Part shown: in pieces, positions 1 to 5,980 of the stretch | How the letters are laid out: each line of letters opens with the position of its first letter | How positions within the stretch are numbered: position 1 is the first letter of the stretch | From: Neptunomonas sp. | GTDB lineage: Bacteria; Pseudomonadota; Gammaproteobacteria; Pseudomonadales; Balneatricaceae | Assembly (NCBI GenBank): GCA_004195305.1 | Contig: SDWN01000881.1 | Span: 1-6,168 of the forward strand | DNA length: 6,168 bases | Direction of reading: 5' to 3' | Program-made: the position numbers and the translations under genes | Notes under the pieces: model-generated | What the model was told of the DNA's origin: nothing | Database searches by the model: none | What the model saw: the letters and a program-made list of their open reading frames with translations, nothing else

Positions 1-708
1 GTATGACTCGTTTCCCGTCTCGATGATTTCGCAGTGATGAGTGATACGATCCAGCATGGCGGTGGTCATCTTCTCGTCCCCGAACACCTGCACCCATTCA
101 CCGAAGTCGAGGTTGGTGGTGAGGATGAGGCTGGTGCGTTCGTACAGTTTGCTGATCAGATGGAACAGCAGTGCTCCGCCTGATGCAGCAAAGGGCAGGT
201 AGCCCAGCTCATCCAAGATGACGGCATCTACGTTCAGCAATCGATTGGTGAGCTGACCCGATCGACCTGTGATCTTCTCCTGTTCCAGCAGGTTAACCAG
301 ATCGACTACGCTGAAAAACCGTACGCGTTTGCCTTGCCGCACAGCATGACGTCCGATGGCGATTGCCAGATGTGTCTTGCCGGTTCCGGTGCCGCCGACG
401 AACAGTAGGTTATGGGCCTGCTCCAGGAACGGGCCTTGGTGCAGCCTGTCGATATCGGCCTGCTCCAGCGGTGCATCATCGAAGCTAAAGCCGTCGAGAT
501 CACGTGCCAGCGGGAACTTGGCAATGCCCATCTGATAACGGATCGAGCGGCTTTTACGTTCAGCTTCCTCCGCCTCGATCATCCGTTGCAGCCAGACCTC
601 TGGCGGTGGCGTATGCCGACTGGGCTGGTGCAGTAGCTCGTCACACTGGGCCGCCATGCCGAACAGCTTCAGCGCCTTCAGGCGCGTATGGATTTCAGCG
701 CTGTGCAT
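1..708 (-). CDS. istB: IstB-like ATP-binding transposition helper protein, 3' end beyond window
   Basis: This is the AAA+ ATPase of the IS21 family, which assembles on DNA and helps IstA with target choice and strand transfer. From ATG at 706-708, 236 codons are open to base 1; the family is usually about 250 residues, so only a few residues are missing. Visible motifs are Walker A GGTGTGKT (residues 105-112), Walker B VILDELG (163-169), a sensor-type TTN (197-199) and MLDRITHH near the end. The start is chosen because a strong ribosome site (AAGGAGG, 714-720) sits just upstream. The gene overlaps the end of istA by 14 bp, so translation is probably coupled. No frameshift or stop is seen. The reading frame is open throughout the visible part. 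Confidence 0.95.
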   Translation of the reverse strand, partial: MHSAEIHTRLKALKLFGMAAQCDELLHQPSRHTPPPEVWLQRMIEAEEAERKSRSIRYQMGIAKFPLARDLDGFSFDDAPLEQADIDRLHQGPFLEQAHNLLFVGGTGTGKTHLAIAIGRHAVRQGKRVRFFSVVDLVNLLEQEKITGRSGQLTNRLLNVDAVILDELGYLPFAASGGALLFHLISKLYERTSLILTTNLDFGEWVQVFGDEKMTTAMLDRITHHCEIIETGNESY

Positions 709-2197
709 GGGCCCCTCCTTTTCGCAGCTGGTCGTAACGGCCACAGTTGGCGACCGGTGCGATGGATAACGGGATGACATCGGTTTTGATCTTGTCTTGA
801 CTCGCAGTGGGCTGACGCAGCCGCTGTAGCTGGTTTAGCACGAGCGCTGCAGAGACAGCCTTGTTTTCAAGCGTTATCTGGCAGGCCGTACCCAGGGCCT
901 CAAGACCCTCGGATTGAGCGGCAAGCAGCAGCGACACCATCTCTTTATCACCGCCTTTTCGGCTTAGCAGGAGGCGTTGAACCTGCTCTACTGCGGCAGG
1001 CAACTGCCAGTGCTGGAAGGGCGCGCCATTGCGCAGTGCACCGGGTTTGCGCTCCAGCAACCCCAGGTAGTGCCAAGGGTTGTACTGGGTCTTGTCGCGC
1101 CCGAACAGGCGCAAATGATCGGCGATGATCTCGCCGTCTGCCATCACCAAGACGCGGCCTGCAAACACCCGTAGCGTGACATGGTGGTTGGCATAACGGC
1201 TGTCGACGCTGTAGCTGTTGCGATCCAGCCGAACCAGGCAGGTGCTGTCGGCACGGACCTCGCGTTCGACATATCCATTAAAGGAGACTGCCAGAGGGCG
1301 TAGCTGTTTGCGTTCGGTTTCAAACACTTGCCAGACCGTCTGTTCTGGCTGCTTGGGGTGCGGGTGACGCTGGGCATGCCGCTCGACCTCCGCCTGCAGC
1401 TGTCGGTTCAGCTCGGCCATATCACCGGCTTTGCGGCGCGGCACAAAACAGAGCCGACGAATATCCTGCACCTGTTTTTCGACCTGACCTTTCTCCCATC
1501 CTGCCGCAGGCGTACAGGCGCGCGGTTCGATCAGGTAATGACTCATCAGCGCTAGGAAGCGAGGGTTGAAGCGCCGTTCCTTGCCGGATAGCACGGCATC
1601 GACACAGGTTTTCAAGTTGTCATAAATACCGCGATGGGTGACGCCGCCCCAATAGGCAAAGGCCGCATCGTGGGCGGCAAAGACCATCTCCTGAGTTTCA
1701 CGTGGAAAGGCGATAACAAAGGGTAAGCGGCTGCGCGAGAGCCGGAAGTGAGCCACCTTGATACGCTGTACGATGCCATCAAGCTCGACCTCCTCTTCGC
1801 TCCAGTCGAACTGGTAGGCATCCCCCGGCTCGAACACCAGCGGCACGTAGGCCTGTTTGAGGGCCGGTTTGGCTTTCCAGTGCTTAACGAAGCGCTGAAC
1901 GCTGTCGTAGGCACCTCGATAGCCCTGGCGCTGCAGGTCATCATGCAACCGCGTGGCACTACGTCGGAGTCGCTTGGGTAGTTTAACGTCCGCATCCAGC
2001 CACTCGGTCAGCATCGGTTCGAATTCGCCGAGCTTGGGTTTTGCAGGTTGCTCTCGGCGATAAGTAGGCGGCTCAGATAGAGGCTGGCGCAGATACTTTC
2101 TGACCGTATTGCGAGACAGGTTGAGCTGACGGGTAATGGCACTGATCGATAAGCCATCCACCTGATGCATGCGCCGAATTTTCAGCACGCTTTCCAT
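695..2197 (-). CDS. istA: IS21-family DDE transposase IstA
   Basis: This is the transposase that binds the IS ends and cuts and joins DNA. From ATG at 2197 it has 500 residues, normal for IstA. An N-terminal helix-turn-helix is seen at about residues 18-36 (SISAITRQLNLSRNTVRKYL region). The integrase-type core has the first Asp in YQFDW (D131), the second in IYDNLKT (D193) and the Glu in GWEKGQVE (235-240). A basic C-terminal part with a conserved-looking NPWHYL segment follows. The frame can be extended to a TTG at 2224, but that start has no ribosome site, whereas the ATG at 2197 has GGGGTG upstream and matches where family members begin. The stop at 695 lies within istB. The gene appears intact. 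Confidence 0.95.
   Translation of the reverse strand: MESVLKIRRMHQVDGLSISAITRQLNLSRNTVRKYLRQPLSEPPTYRREQPAKPKLGEFEPMLTEWLDADVKLPKRLRRSATRLHDDLQRQGYRGAYDSVQRFVKHWKAKPALKQAYVPLVFEPGDAYQFDWSEEEVELDGIVQRIKVAHFRLSRSRLPFVIAFPRETQEMVFAAHDAAFAYWGGVTHRGIYDNLKTCVDAVLSGKERRFNPRFLALMSHYLIEPRACTPAAGWEKGQVEKQVQDIRRLCFVPRRKAGDMAELNRQLQAEVERHAQRHPHPKQPEQTVWQVFETERKQLRPLAVSFNGYVEREVRADSTCLVRLDRNSYSVDSRYANHHVTLRVFAGRVLVMADGEIIADHLRLFGRDKTQYNPWHYLGLLERKPGALRNGAPFQHWQLPAAVEQVQRLLLSRKGGDKEMVSLLLAAQSEGLEALGTACQITLENKAVSAALVLNQLQRLRQPTASQDKIKTDVIPLSIAPVANCGRYDQLRKGGAHAQR
714..720 (-). promoter_or_regulatory. Shine-Dalgarno site of istB, inside the istA 3' end
   Basis: On the minus strand AAGGAGG lies 5 bases before the istB ATG, within the last codons of istA. 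It fixes the istB start and suggests reinitiation by ribosomes finishing istA. Confidence 0.75.
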
Positions 2198-2249
2198 GAT
2201 TAACACCCCAGGTACTCCAGCCAAAAGACTGGATAGTTACACACACTCC

Positions 2250-2272
2250 GGGGTGGTCAATTTTGGACGCTG
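2250..2272 (-). repeat. Inner copy of IS21 terminal repeat
   Basis: On the minus strand this reads CAGCGTCCAAAATTGACCA and then CCCC. It matches the outer copy at 17 of 19 positions over the core. IS21-family ends commonly carry multiple such repeats, thought to be IstA binding sites. It also contains TTGACC, which could serve as a -35 box for istA, but no convincing -10 follows. Confidence 0.8.
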
Positions 2273-2285
2273 AAAACCCCGGATA

Positions 2286-2313
2286 CCTGGTCACTTTTGC
2301 ACGCTGATCAACA
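2286..2313 (-). repeat. Outer IS21 terminal repeat and IS end
   Basis: On the minus strand this begins TGTTGAT and continues CAGCGTGCAAAAGTGACCA. It is the outer member of the repeat pair and marks the end of the IS at 2313. The centre-to-centre distance to the inner copy is about 35 bp. The matching inverted copy should lie left of base 1. Confidence 0.82.
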
Positions 2314-2436
2314 GCATGGCGACCCGATGCCCCTCTACTGCCTGAATCAAACTACACAGCAAGGGTATCAAGCGTTATAGATATGGCCGGTAACACAATG
2401 GTCGATGACTATGTCTGGTCGTTCACAACGCGGTGA
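2314..2436 (+). pseudogene. 3' remnant of a bacterial Ig-like (Big_5-type) domain protein cut by the IS
   Basis: From the first base outside the IS, the plus strand reads 40 sense codons and then TGA (2434-2436). The segment NYTARVSSVIDMAGN followed by TMVDDYVWSFTTR has the C-terminal signature of Big_5 Ig-like domains: (T)YT..V...DLAGN.....Y.WSFTT. Such domains occur in secreted or surface proteins of bacteria. The frame has a stop (TGA, 2305-2307) inside the IS end and no start of its own, so this is the severed tail of a gene whose 5' part should lie beyond the other IS end, outside the window. The gene ends exactly at the domain end, so the Ig domain was C-terminal. The family call rests on motif recognition only. 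Confidence 0.75.
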
Positions 2437-2464
2437 GGCTCGTGTAGGGGCAGTAATTTCAAGT

Positions 2465-2479
2465 AGCCAGTCACTGGCT
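2465..2479. terminator. Short palindrome, possible bidirectional terminator
   Basis: AGCCAGT-C-ACTGGCT is a perfect inverted repeat. As RNA it can form a 6-bp stem with a 3-base loop. It lies between the plus-strand Ig-like remnant (ends 2436) and the minus-strand lipoprotein gene (ends 2499), which converge. The downstream sequence on the plus strand (CCTTCGCTTCT) is pyrimidine-rich but lacks a true T run, so the terminator role is tentative. Confidence 0.4.
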
Positions 2480-2498
2480 CCTTCGCTTCTACACATCG

Positions 2499-3116
2499 CT
2501 ATTTATCCTCGGTAAACCTTTCCCAGCGCACCCAGCGATTGGAAGTTATATTCATTGGAATTATCAGGTGATGCCCCACATTTCTTCCCTCCGCGTTCAT
2601 TGTCAGAGTACCATCACTTGCAACGATATAGACCCGTGATTCAGACATGATGTAATTGGCAAATAAAACTAGCCCCGCGGTAAATTTAACTTTAAGCCGA
2701 AGGCCCTCTGCATCGCAGGTGAAGTCGCCTTCCGATAGGGATAACTTATGCTGCTCGCCACTTGGTTTAGTCGTAATTTCGAGGAGATCCGGGGCCGGCT
2801 GTACTATGTGGACTTGATTGACCATTGGTCTCGTGACGCTTTTGAAAGCAAAGGTATCGCTATAAAGTAAGTTAAACGAAAGCGACCTACACTCGCCCGC
2901 TTCGGAGACACAAGGACTCCCGCTAGAAGTTTCAGCATTTTCCCCATAATCATGATAAACCCCTTCCAGATTTGGGCAGGAGCTAGTTAGAGAATTGTCT
3001 TGAATAGGAGCCCAGTCAACTGGATAAGGATATGTTGCGCTCGTCATAGAGCAGGATGTAAGCGGTATAAGCGTAAGCGAGATGACCGTTAACTTTATTA
3101 CCATTTTATTACGCAT
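2499..3116 (-). CDS. Uncharacterised lipoprotein
   Basis: A protein of 205 residues from ATG at 3116. The N-terminus is a lipoprotein signal: basic MRNKMVIK, a hydrophobic stretch, then the lipobox LTSC with the lipidated Cys at residue 22. Ser follows the Cys, which in Gram-negatives favours the outer membrane. The mature part contains SCPNLEGVYHDYGE (residues 46-59), resembling the C-x-L-x-G-x-Y-x-x-x-G-E pattern of small uncharacterised proteobacterial lipoproteins, then Cys 69, 76 and 134 and a tryptophan-rich tail (RWVRWERF). The frame extends upstream to an ATG at 3194, adding 26 residues, but that would bury the signal peptide. The 3116 start has a modest GAGAG site. No function can be assigned. 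It is convergent with the Ig-like remnant, and no operon partner is seen. Confidence 0.8.
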   Translation of the reverse strand: MRNKMVIKLTVISLTLIPLTSCSMTSATYPYPVDWAPIQDNSLTSSCPNLEGVYHDYGENAETSSGSPCVSEAGECRSLSFNLLYSDTFAFKSVTRPMVNQVHIVQPAPDLLEITTKPSGEQHKLSLSEGDFTCDAEGLRLKVKFTAGLVLFANYIMSESRVYIVASDGTLTMNAEGRNVGHHLIIPMNITSNRWVRWERFTEDK

Positions 3117-3194
3117 ATGGCTCTCATCATTGATGAAATAAACGAGATACGGATTGACTCGACCACCTCCAACTAACGATAGCTGAAAACTCAT

Positions 3195-3423
3195 TCAATG
3201 GCCTATGGTCATCCTTCCTTTTTTAGCTGGCGCCAAAGTAGATATATTGCCGTCAAAACCGGAAGTCACCTTGCGTCCGCTTTGTTCCCCATAGCGGCGG
3301 TTAAACTCTTCAGCTGAGGACTGCCGCTTGTCGCAGGAGCTTAAATTGAATGACCTCTCAATAAGCTTCCTCCCTCAGACAATGATGGCTACCACGCCCA
3401 TCATCAGATTGAATTTGGTTCAT
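3195..3423 (-). pseudogene. Possible broken small gene, unidentified
   Basis: An ATG at 3423 opens 21 codons (begins MNQIQSDDGRGSHH) and stops at 3358. In another frame, 59 codons from 3374 to a TGA at 3195 read like protein (residues include SSAEEFNRRYGEQSGRKV and end in KKGRMTIGH) but have no ATG, GTG or TTG near their 5' end, only a TGA at 3375-3377 before them. Joining the two by one frameshift near 3358-3374 would give a plausible small protein of about 75 residues. I recognise no family, and no clear ribosome site precedes 3423. The second frame is the same as that of the downstream lipoprotein ORF, and the TGA is followed directly by ATG. It may be a decayed gene or chance open sequence. 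Confidence 0.25.
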
Positions 3424-3684
3424 GCGATGAGGCCCAAGGTAAGCTGAACATAGACCTCACGTTACTCTGGTTTCATGGCGGCTAAGTCGCAGCTACTGCC
3501 GAAACCAGACGTTCGTTCAATGTCCGGTTTGGGGCCAGTGGTAATGAGCGTATCGCCCTAAGACCCTCAATAGCTGGTGGTCATGGCCAGCACAAGTGCT
3601 AAGAAGCTGACGAAGGGTGTCCAATTAACTGACGGTATTCAGGTATTCCCGAAATCGGTGTTTGGCAGGGCTCGCCTAGTCTGA
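3424..3684. other. Gene-free stretch between the AbiE operon and the possible broken ORF
   Basis: I find no convincing coding frame on either strand here. The only clear structure is the hairpin at 3467-3508. Sequence around 3500-3535 (AGACGTTCGTTCAATGTCCG) resembles degenerate non-coding spacer sequence I have seen in gammaproteobacterial genomes, but this is an impression, not a match. No clear terminator follows the AbiE operon. Confidence 0.4.
3467..3508. repeat. Inverted repeat, 8-bp perfect arms
   Basis: CTGGTTTC (3467-3474) is matched by GAAACCAG (3501-3508), with a 26-base interior that has further weak self-pairing. No T tract follows on either strand, so it is not a typical terminator. 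Its role is unknown. Confidence 0.4.
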
Positions 3685-3849
3685 TTACTGAGCGTTATCT
3701 GCGCGTGCTTCTCGCAGCTTTTTTCGAAGGTCGTGAATCGATCTTTCGGTGTTGTCTCTCAGGCTGAATACAGAGCGCAGGGTTCTGCCCTGAAAGTCGC
3801 TGATTGCCTGTGCCCATGCACCAGAGTACACAAAGCGATGACTCTCCAT
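3685..3849 (-). CDS. Small protein of 54 residues, third gene of the AbiE operon
   Basis: ATG at 3849 begins 3 bases after the abiEii stop (3853-3855), and the frame ends with TAA at 3685-3687. The product starts MESHRFVYSGAWAQAI and ends in a charged, probably helical stretch (TERSIHDLRKKLREARADNAQ region, residues 34-54) with alternating acidic and basic residues. It has no signal peptide or membrane segment, so it is presumably cytoplasmic. The ribosome site is weak (GAGAAA), but the tight spacing suggests coupled translation from the abiE transcript. I do not recognise the family, and standard AbiE systems are described as two-gene units. It could be an accessory or regulatory partner, or the surviving N-terminus of a longer gene. 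Codon content looks ordinary for the locus. Confidence 0.55.
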   Translation of the reverse strand: MESHRFVYSGAWAQAISDFQGRTLRSVFSLRDNTERSIHDLRKKLREARADNAQ

Positions 3850-3852
3850 AAA

Positions 3853-4911
3853 CTATTTCTCAAATCCATCATTGATCGCATTAATGCTGCTCTCCACCTT
3901 GGTTAATCGTTCGATGATGTCGCTGAAATCATCTGGTCTTGTGAAAAACATGCGGCCATTGACAGAATCCTGGTGATCCTTGGCGATAGTCTTCAGGCGT
4001 TCTGGTTCCGGGATAAGTCGAAGCTGTCCTTTAGGCACTTCGTCATAGTTAACACCGCTTTGAGCCCAGCGCTGCTTTTTCATTTCTACAACGTCACGCA
4101 TCGCTTTTTGAGTCGTGAGCGGGTCCGCGATTCGCTTCTCCATCAGACAGTCAACATCGTACCAATGCCTTGCCAGGCGATCCGGATTGGGCTCTTTAGT
4201 CTGCGTTGAGAACTGATGTAAGGCGGTAAGTTTTTCCCATAAAATGTATGCTGGCTCGAAGACCTGAACCTTACATTCCGGTAGCGCAAGCTCAGACAAC
4301 TCGGGTACTTCACTCAAATAGCAACAAACCGAATGCTCGATGGTTGGGCGACCACGGTTGCGTGCGCCAAACTCCAGCAGGATATGATCAAGCTGGTAAC
4401 GATTTTCATTGCTAGTCACTCTCGGGAAGTGAATATCAATCTTCTCACCTTCCGACTCCGGCTCAAGCACAGCCTGCAAACCATCAATACCATATGCAGA
4501 AAATCGCTCATTTAACCGAGAAACAAGTTCTTCGGACCACGCTTCTAAGCGTTTCGTTTGCTTCTTTCGAAATTTCTGTTGCTGGCTTGGGTTTTTTGTT
4601 GTCTGAAGCCAAGCGGCTTCTTCGTTCTCTTCTCCCGCCAAGTCTGACCAGTGTATGGATAGATCTATATCCTCAGAGAATCGCTCGATCGCTCGCCAGC
4701 ATTTACTGAGAGCGGTCCCTCCTTTGAAGGCAATAGCATGATCACCTACCAAGCCCTCTTCGTAGAGCAATCGCAAGATCTCAGTTACCCAGATGTCCTT
4801 TTCTAAAAAATTGCTAGAGAGTCCCCCTGGGTGCTTCTGAGCACCAAGTGTAAGTAGAGCCGATAGTTCACTATGCTTGAATGAATCGGAATAAAAATCA
4901 AAGATATTCAC
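3853..4911 (-). CDS. abiEii: AbiEii/AbiGii-family nucleotidyltransferase toxin
   Basis: This is the toxin of a type IV-like toxin-antitoxin and abortive-infection system, 352 residues. Family members are nucleotidyltransferases: AbiEii binds GTP, and the related MenT enzymes add nucleotides to tRNA ends. Motifs seen are KGGTALSK (63-70), then RFSEDIDLSI with the metal-binding D81 and D83, LLEFGAR (178-184), a lysine motif ILWEKLTAL (223-231, K227) and RHWYDVDCL (248-256, D252). All key residues appear present, so the enzyme should be active. A charged insert (about 92-128) and a C-terminal helical tail make it longer than compact members. The start is GTG, overlapping the abiEi stop as TAGTG. 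AAAGGA lies 10 bases upstream. Phage defence is inferred from family and context. Confidence 0.9.
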   Translation of the reverse strand: MNIFDFYSDSFKHSELSALLTLGAQKHPGGLSSNFLEKDIWVTEILRLLYEEGLVGDHAIAFKGGTALSKCWRAIERFSEDIDLSIHWSDLAGEENEEAAWLQTTKNPSQQQKFRKKQTKRLEAWSEELVSRLNERFSAYGIDGLQAVLEPESEGEKIDIHFPRVTSNENRYQLDHILLEFGARNRGRPTIEHSVCCYLSEVPELSELALPECKVQVFEPAYILWEKLTALHQFSTQTKEPNPDRLARHWYDVDCLMEKRIADPLTTQKAMRDVVEMKKQRWAQSGVNYDEVPKGQLRLIPEPERLKTIAKDHQDSVNGRMFFTRPDDFSDIIERLTKVESSINAINDGFEK

Positions 4912-5531
4912 TAAGCAAGCGTCCTTTCAAATTGCTTCAGCTTGGCTTGCCATGCATGTGGCAGCGGAGTGGTCTGGAGCTTCTGCAGAATAGGGATGAA
5001 TTCAGACTCTCTGACAGTCAGGCGCTTAAAAGCCCCTATTATTTCTTCTAGCCCAATTGCACTCGGAGAGAGGACAGAAAGACTGCGCAGCAGGGCACCC
5101 TCAGCAAGCTTAGGCCATCGAAGCTTCCGCTCTGATATATGGCGAATTTCGACGGTCTCATTCTCAACCTTAAACAACCGTGAAGGGCCGTTGCTCCAAA
5201 ACACAGTCTGAATAGGGGCCTGTGTTTGTAACCCTAACCGATAAGCTTCTTCTAATCCTTGTGGTACGAGCTTGTAATGATGTTCTTTGGCCCAAGCGCG
5301 TGCAACTTGCTCTGCGCTGGCTGTGATTTTTATTGAAGGAATGCTTTTCAGAGGTTTAGGGCGAACATAGATCCCCTTACTGACGCGAACAACTTCCCCA
5401 GACTGAGCCAGCCGACTAAAAGACTTTTGTACAGATGTGCGAGTACCCAGCGTATAGAAGCCAGTGATGCTAAACGGCTTGCTTCGCTGCATGCGATGCA
5501 GGCGACTTAAAACTTTCGCTAAGGCAGACAT
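4911..5531 (-). CDS. abiEi: AbiEi-type antitoxin and transcriptional autoregulator (DUF6088-like)
   Basis: This is the antitoxin partner of the adjacent nucleotidyltransferase, 206 residues from ATG at 5531. The N-terminal part (about 1-58) reads as a winged helix, with FSITGFYTLGTRTSVQKSF as helix-turn-helix and GEVVRVSKGIYVRP as the wing. It resembles the DUF6088/AbiEi regulators. The rest (about 65-206) is the mixed alpha/beta domain typical of such antitoxins. In studied AbiE systems the antitoxin binds inverted repeats in its own promoter and does not need to bind the toxin directly. A TTG at 5552 in the same frame could add 7 residues. I prefer the ATG, although neither has a strong ribosome site. 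The stop shares one base with the abiEii GTG, implying coupled translation. Confidence 0.87.
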   Translation of the reverse strand: MSALAKVLSRLHRMQRSKPFSITGFYTLGTRTSVQKSFSRLAQSGEVVRVSKGIYVRPKPLKSIPSIKITASAEQVARAWAKEHHYKLVPQGLEEAYRLGLQTQAPIQTVFWSNGPSRLFKVENETVEIRHISERKLRWPKLAEGALLRSLSVLSPSAIGLEEIIGAFKRLTVRESEFIPILQKLQTTPLPHAWQAKLKQFERTLA

Positions 5532-5562
5532 AATATTCTTTAAACCTGACAATTAACTTCGT

Positions 5563-5591
5563 ATGTAATTTCATTCTACGCCTTATTACAT
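5563..5591. promoter_or_regulatory. Inverted repeat 1 over the abiE promoter, likely AbiEi operator
   Basis: ATGTAAT (5563-5569) and ATTACAT (5585-5591) are perfect 7-base arms, 22 bp centre to centre, about two helical turns. One arm lies in the -35/-10 spacer and the other on the predicted transcription start, so a bound protein would block RNA polymerase. AbiEi family proteins are known to autorepress through inverted repeats; the assignment here is inferred. Confidence 0.55.
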
Positions 5592-5602
5592 GGGTATTTC
5601 AA
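5573..5602 (-). promoter_or_regulatory. Sigma70-type promoter of the abiE operon
   Basis: On the minus strand TTGAAA (5597-5602) and TAGAAT (5573-5578) are separated by 18 bases, matching -35 and -10 boxes at 4/6 and 5/6. Transcription would start near 5566, giving a leader of about 35 bases before the abiEi ATG. A perfect TATAAT also occurs further upstream at 5642-5647 but has no good -35 partner. Confidence 0.65.
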
Positions 5603-5603
5603 G

Positions 5604-5636
5604 CATGTATGAGTCAGCACCAAGTGCCTTTACATG
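5604..5636. promoter_or_regulatory. Inverted repeat 2 upstream of the abiE promoter
   Basis: CATGTA (5604-5609) and TACATG (5631-5636) are perfect 6-base arms around 21 bases, just upstream of the -35 box. Its half-site core ATGTA/TACAT is the same as in repeat 1, giving four half-sites of alternating orientation within 75 bp. This would suit cooperative binding. Short arms make a chance origin possible. Confidence 0.4.
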
Positions 5637-5980
5637 TTCTAATTATAAAGCTTACTGCAAAGGCGCAGAACCCAACAAGCCGCGGTGCTTAGCCAGAATT
5701 CACAAAAGGACATGAATGACGAACAATATACGGCCGTAACAACACACTACGACGCGCATCATCAGCATTAAATTATGAAATACACAGACGGAACAAAGCC
5801 CCATCAGATGAGCCACTTACATACTTCGGCGCTGGCTACGTGCTCCAATGACAGCTAGCGTCAAAGCCCATGCTTCACCAACTGGTGCTTTAGTTCTAAC
5901 GTGATGATAAGAAGACTTCCGTACGCATGATCTATAGCTCCTTCAATCAGACCAAGCATCAAACAGTACAGACAAATGGT
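5637..5980. other. Largely non-coding region upstream of the AbiE operon
   Basis: I see no convincing gene here. Only tiny ORFs occur, such as 19 codons at 5712-5771 (plus, preceded by AAAGGA but too close to the ATG) and 27 codons starting at 5775 (MKYTDGT). A small inverted repeat CACCA-AC-TGGTG lies at 5876-5887. The region probably holds decayed or spacer DNA. Confidence 0.45.

Larger units (their letters stand above)
1..2313 (-). mobile_element. IS21-family insertion sequence, incomplete (one end in window)
   Basis: Two overlapping minus-strand genes, an IstA-type DDE transposase followed by an IstB-type AAA+ ATPase, are the defining pair of the IS21 family. Read on the minus strand the element starts at 2313 with TGTTGATCAGCGTGC. 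This has the terminal TG expected of the family and is followed by two related copies of an inner repeat. The other end lies left of base 1. The boundary at 2313 is supported independently, because a plus-strand protein-domain fragment begins right at 2314. The flanking target duplication cannot be checked, since only one side is visible. The genes look intact, so the element may still be active. The exact IS name is not assigned. Confidence 0.93.

Noticed and set aside
306..524. Minus-strand 72-codon ORF
   Set aside because: It lies in the wrong frame over istB, which is open across the whole of 1-708 with intact Walker motifs.
1612..1995. Minus-strand 127-codon ORF and several plus-strand ORFs within 695-2224
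   Set aside because: They are shadows of istA, whose DDE motifs and helix-turn-helix are all in the main frame.
2198..2224. TTG start extending istA by 9 codons
   Set aside because: No ribosome site precedes it, and IstA proteins normally begin at the equivalent of the ATG at 2197.
2328..2456. Inverted TGCCCCT/AGGGGCA pair spanning the Ig-like remnant
   Set aside because: The arms are short, over 100 bases apart and partly within the coding remnant.
3117..3194. Upstream ATG extending the lipoprotein by 26 residues
   Set aside because: It would place the lipoprotein signal peptide internally; the ATG at 3116 gives a textbook signal and lipobox.
3195..3684. Integron attC site or CRISPR-like repeat in the spacer
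   Set aside because: No paired core sites flanking a hairpin and no regularly spaced direct repeats could be found.
5712..5771. 19-codon plus-strand ORF after an AAAGGA
   Set aside because: The purine run is only one base from the ATG, the peptide (rich in His) has no recognisable features, and short ORFs of this size are expected by chance.
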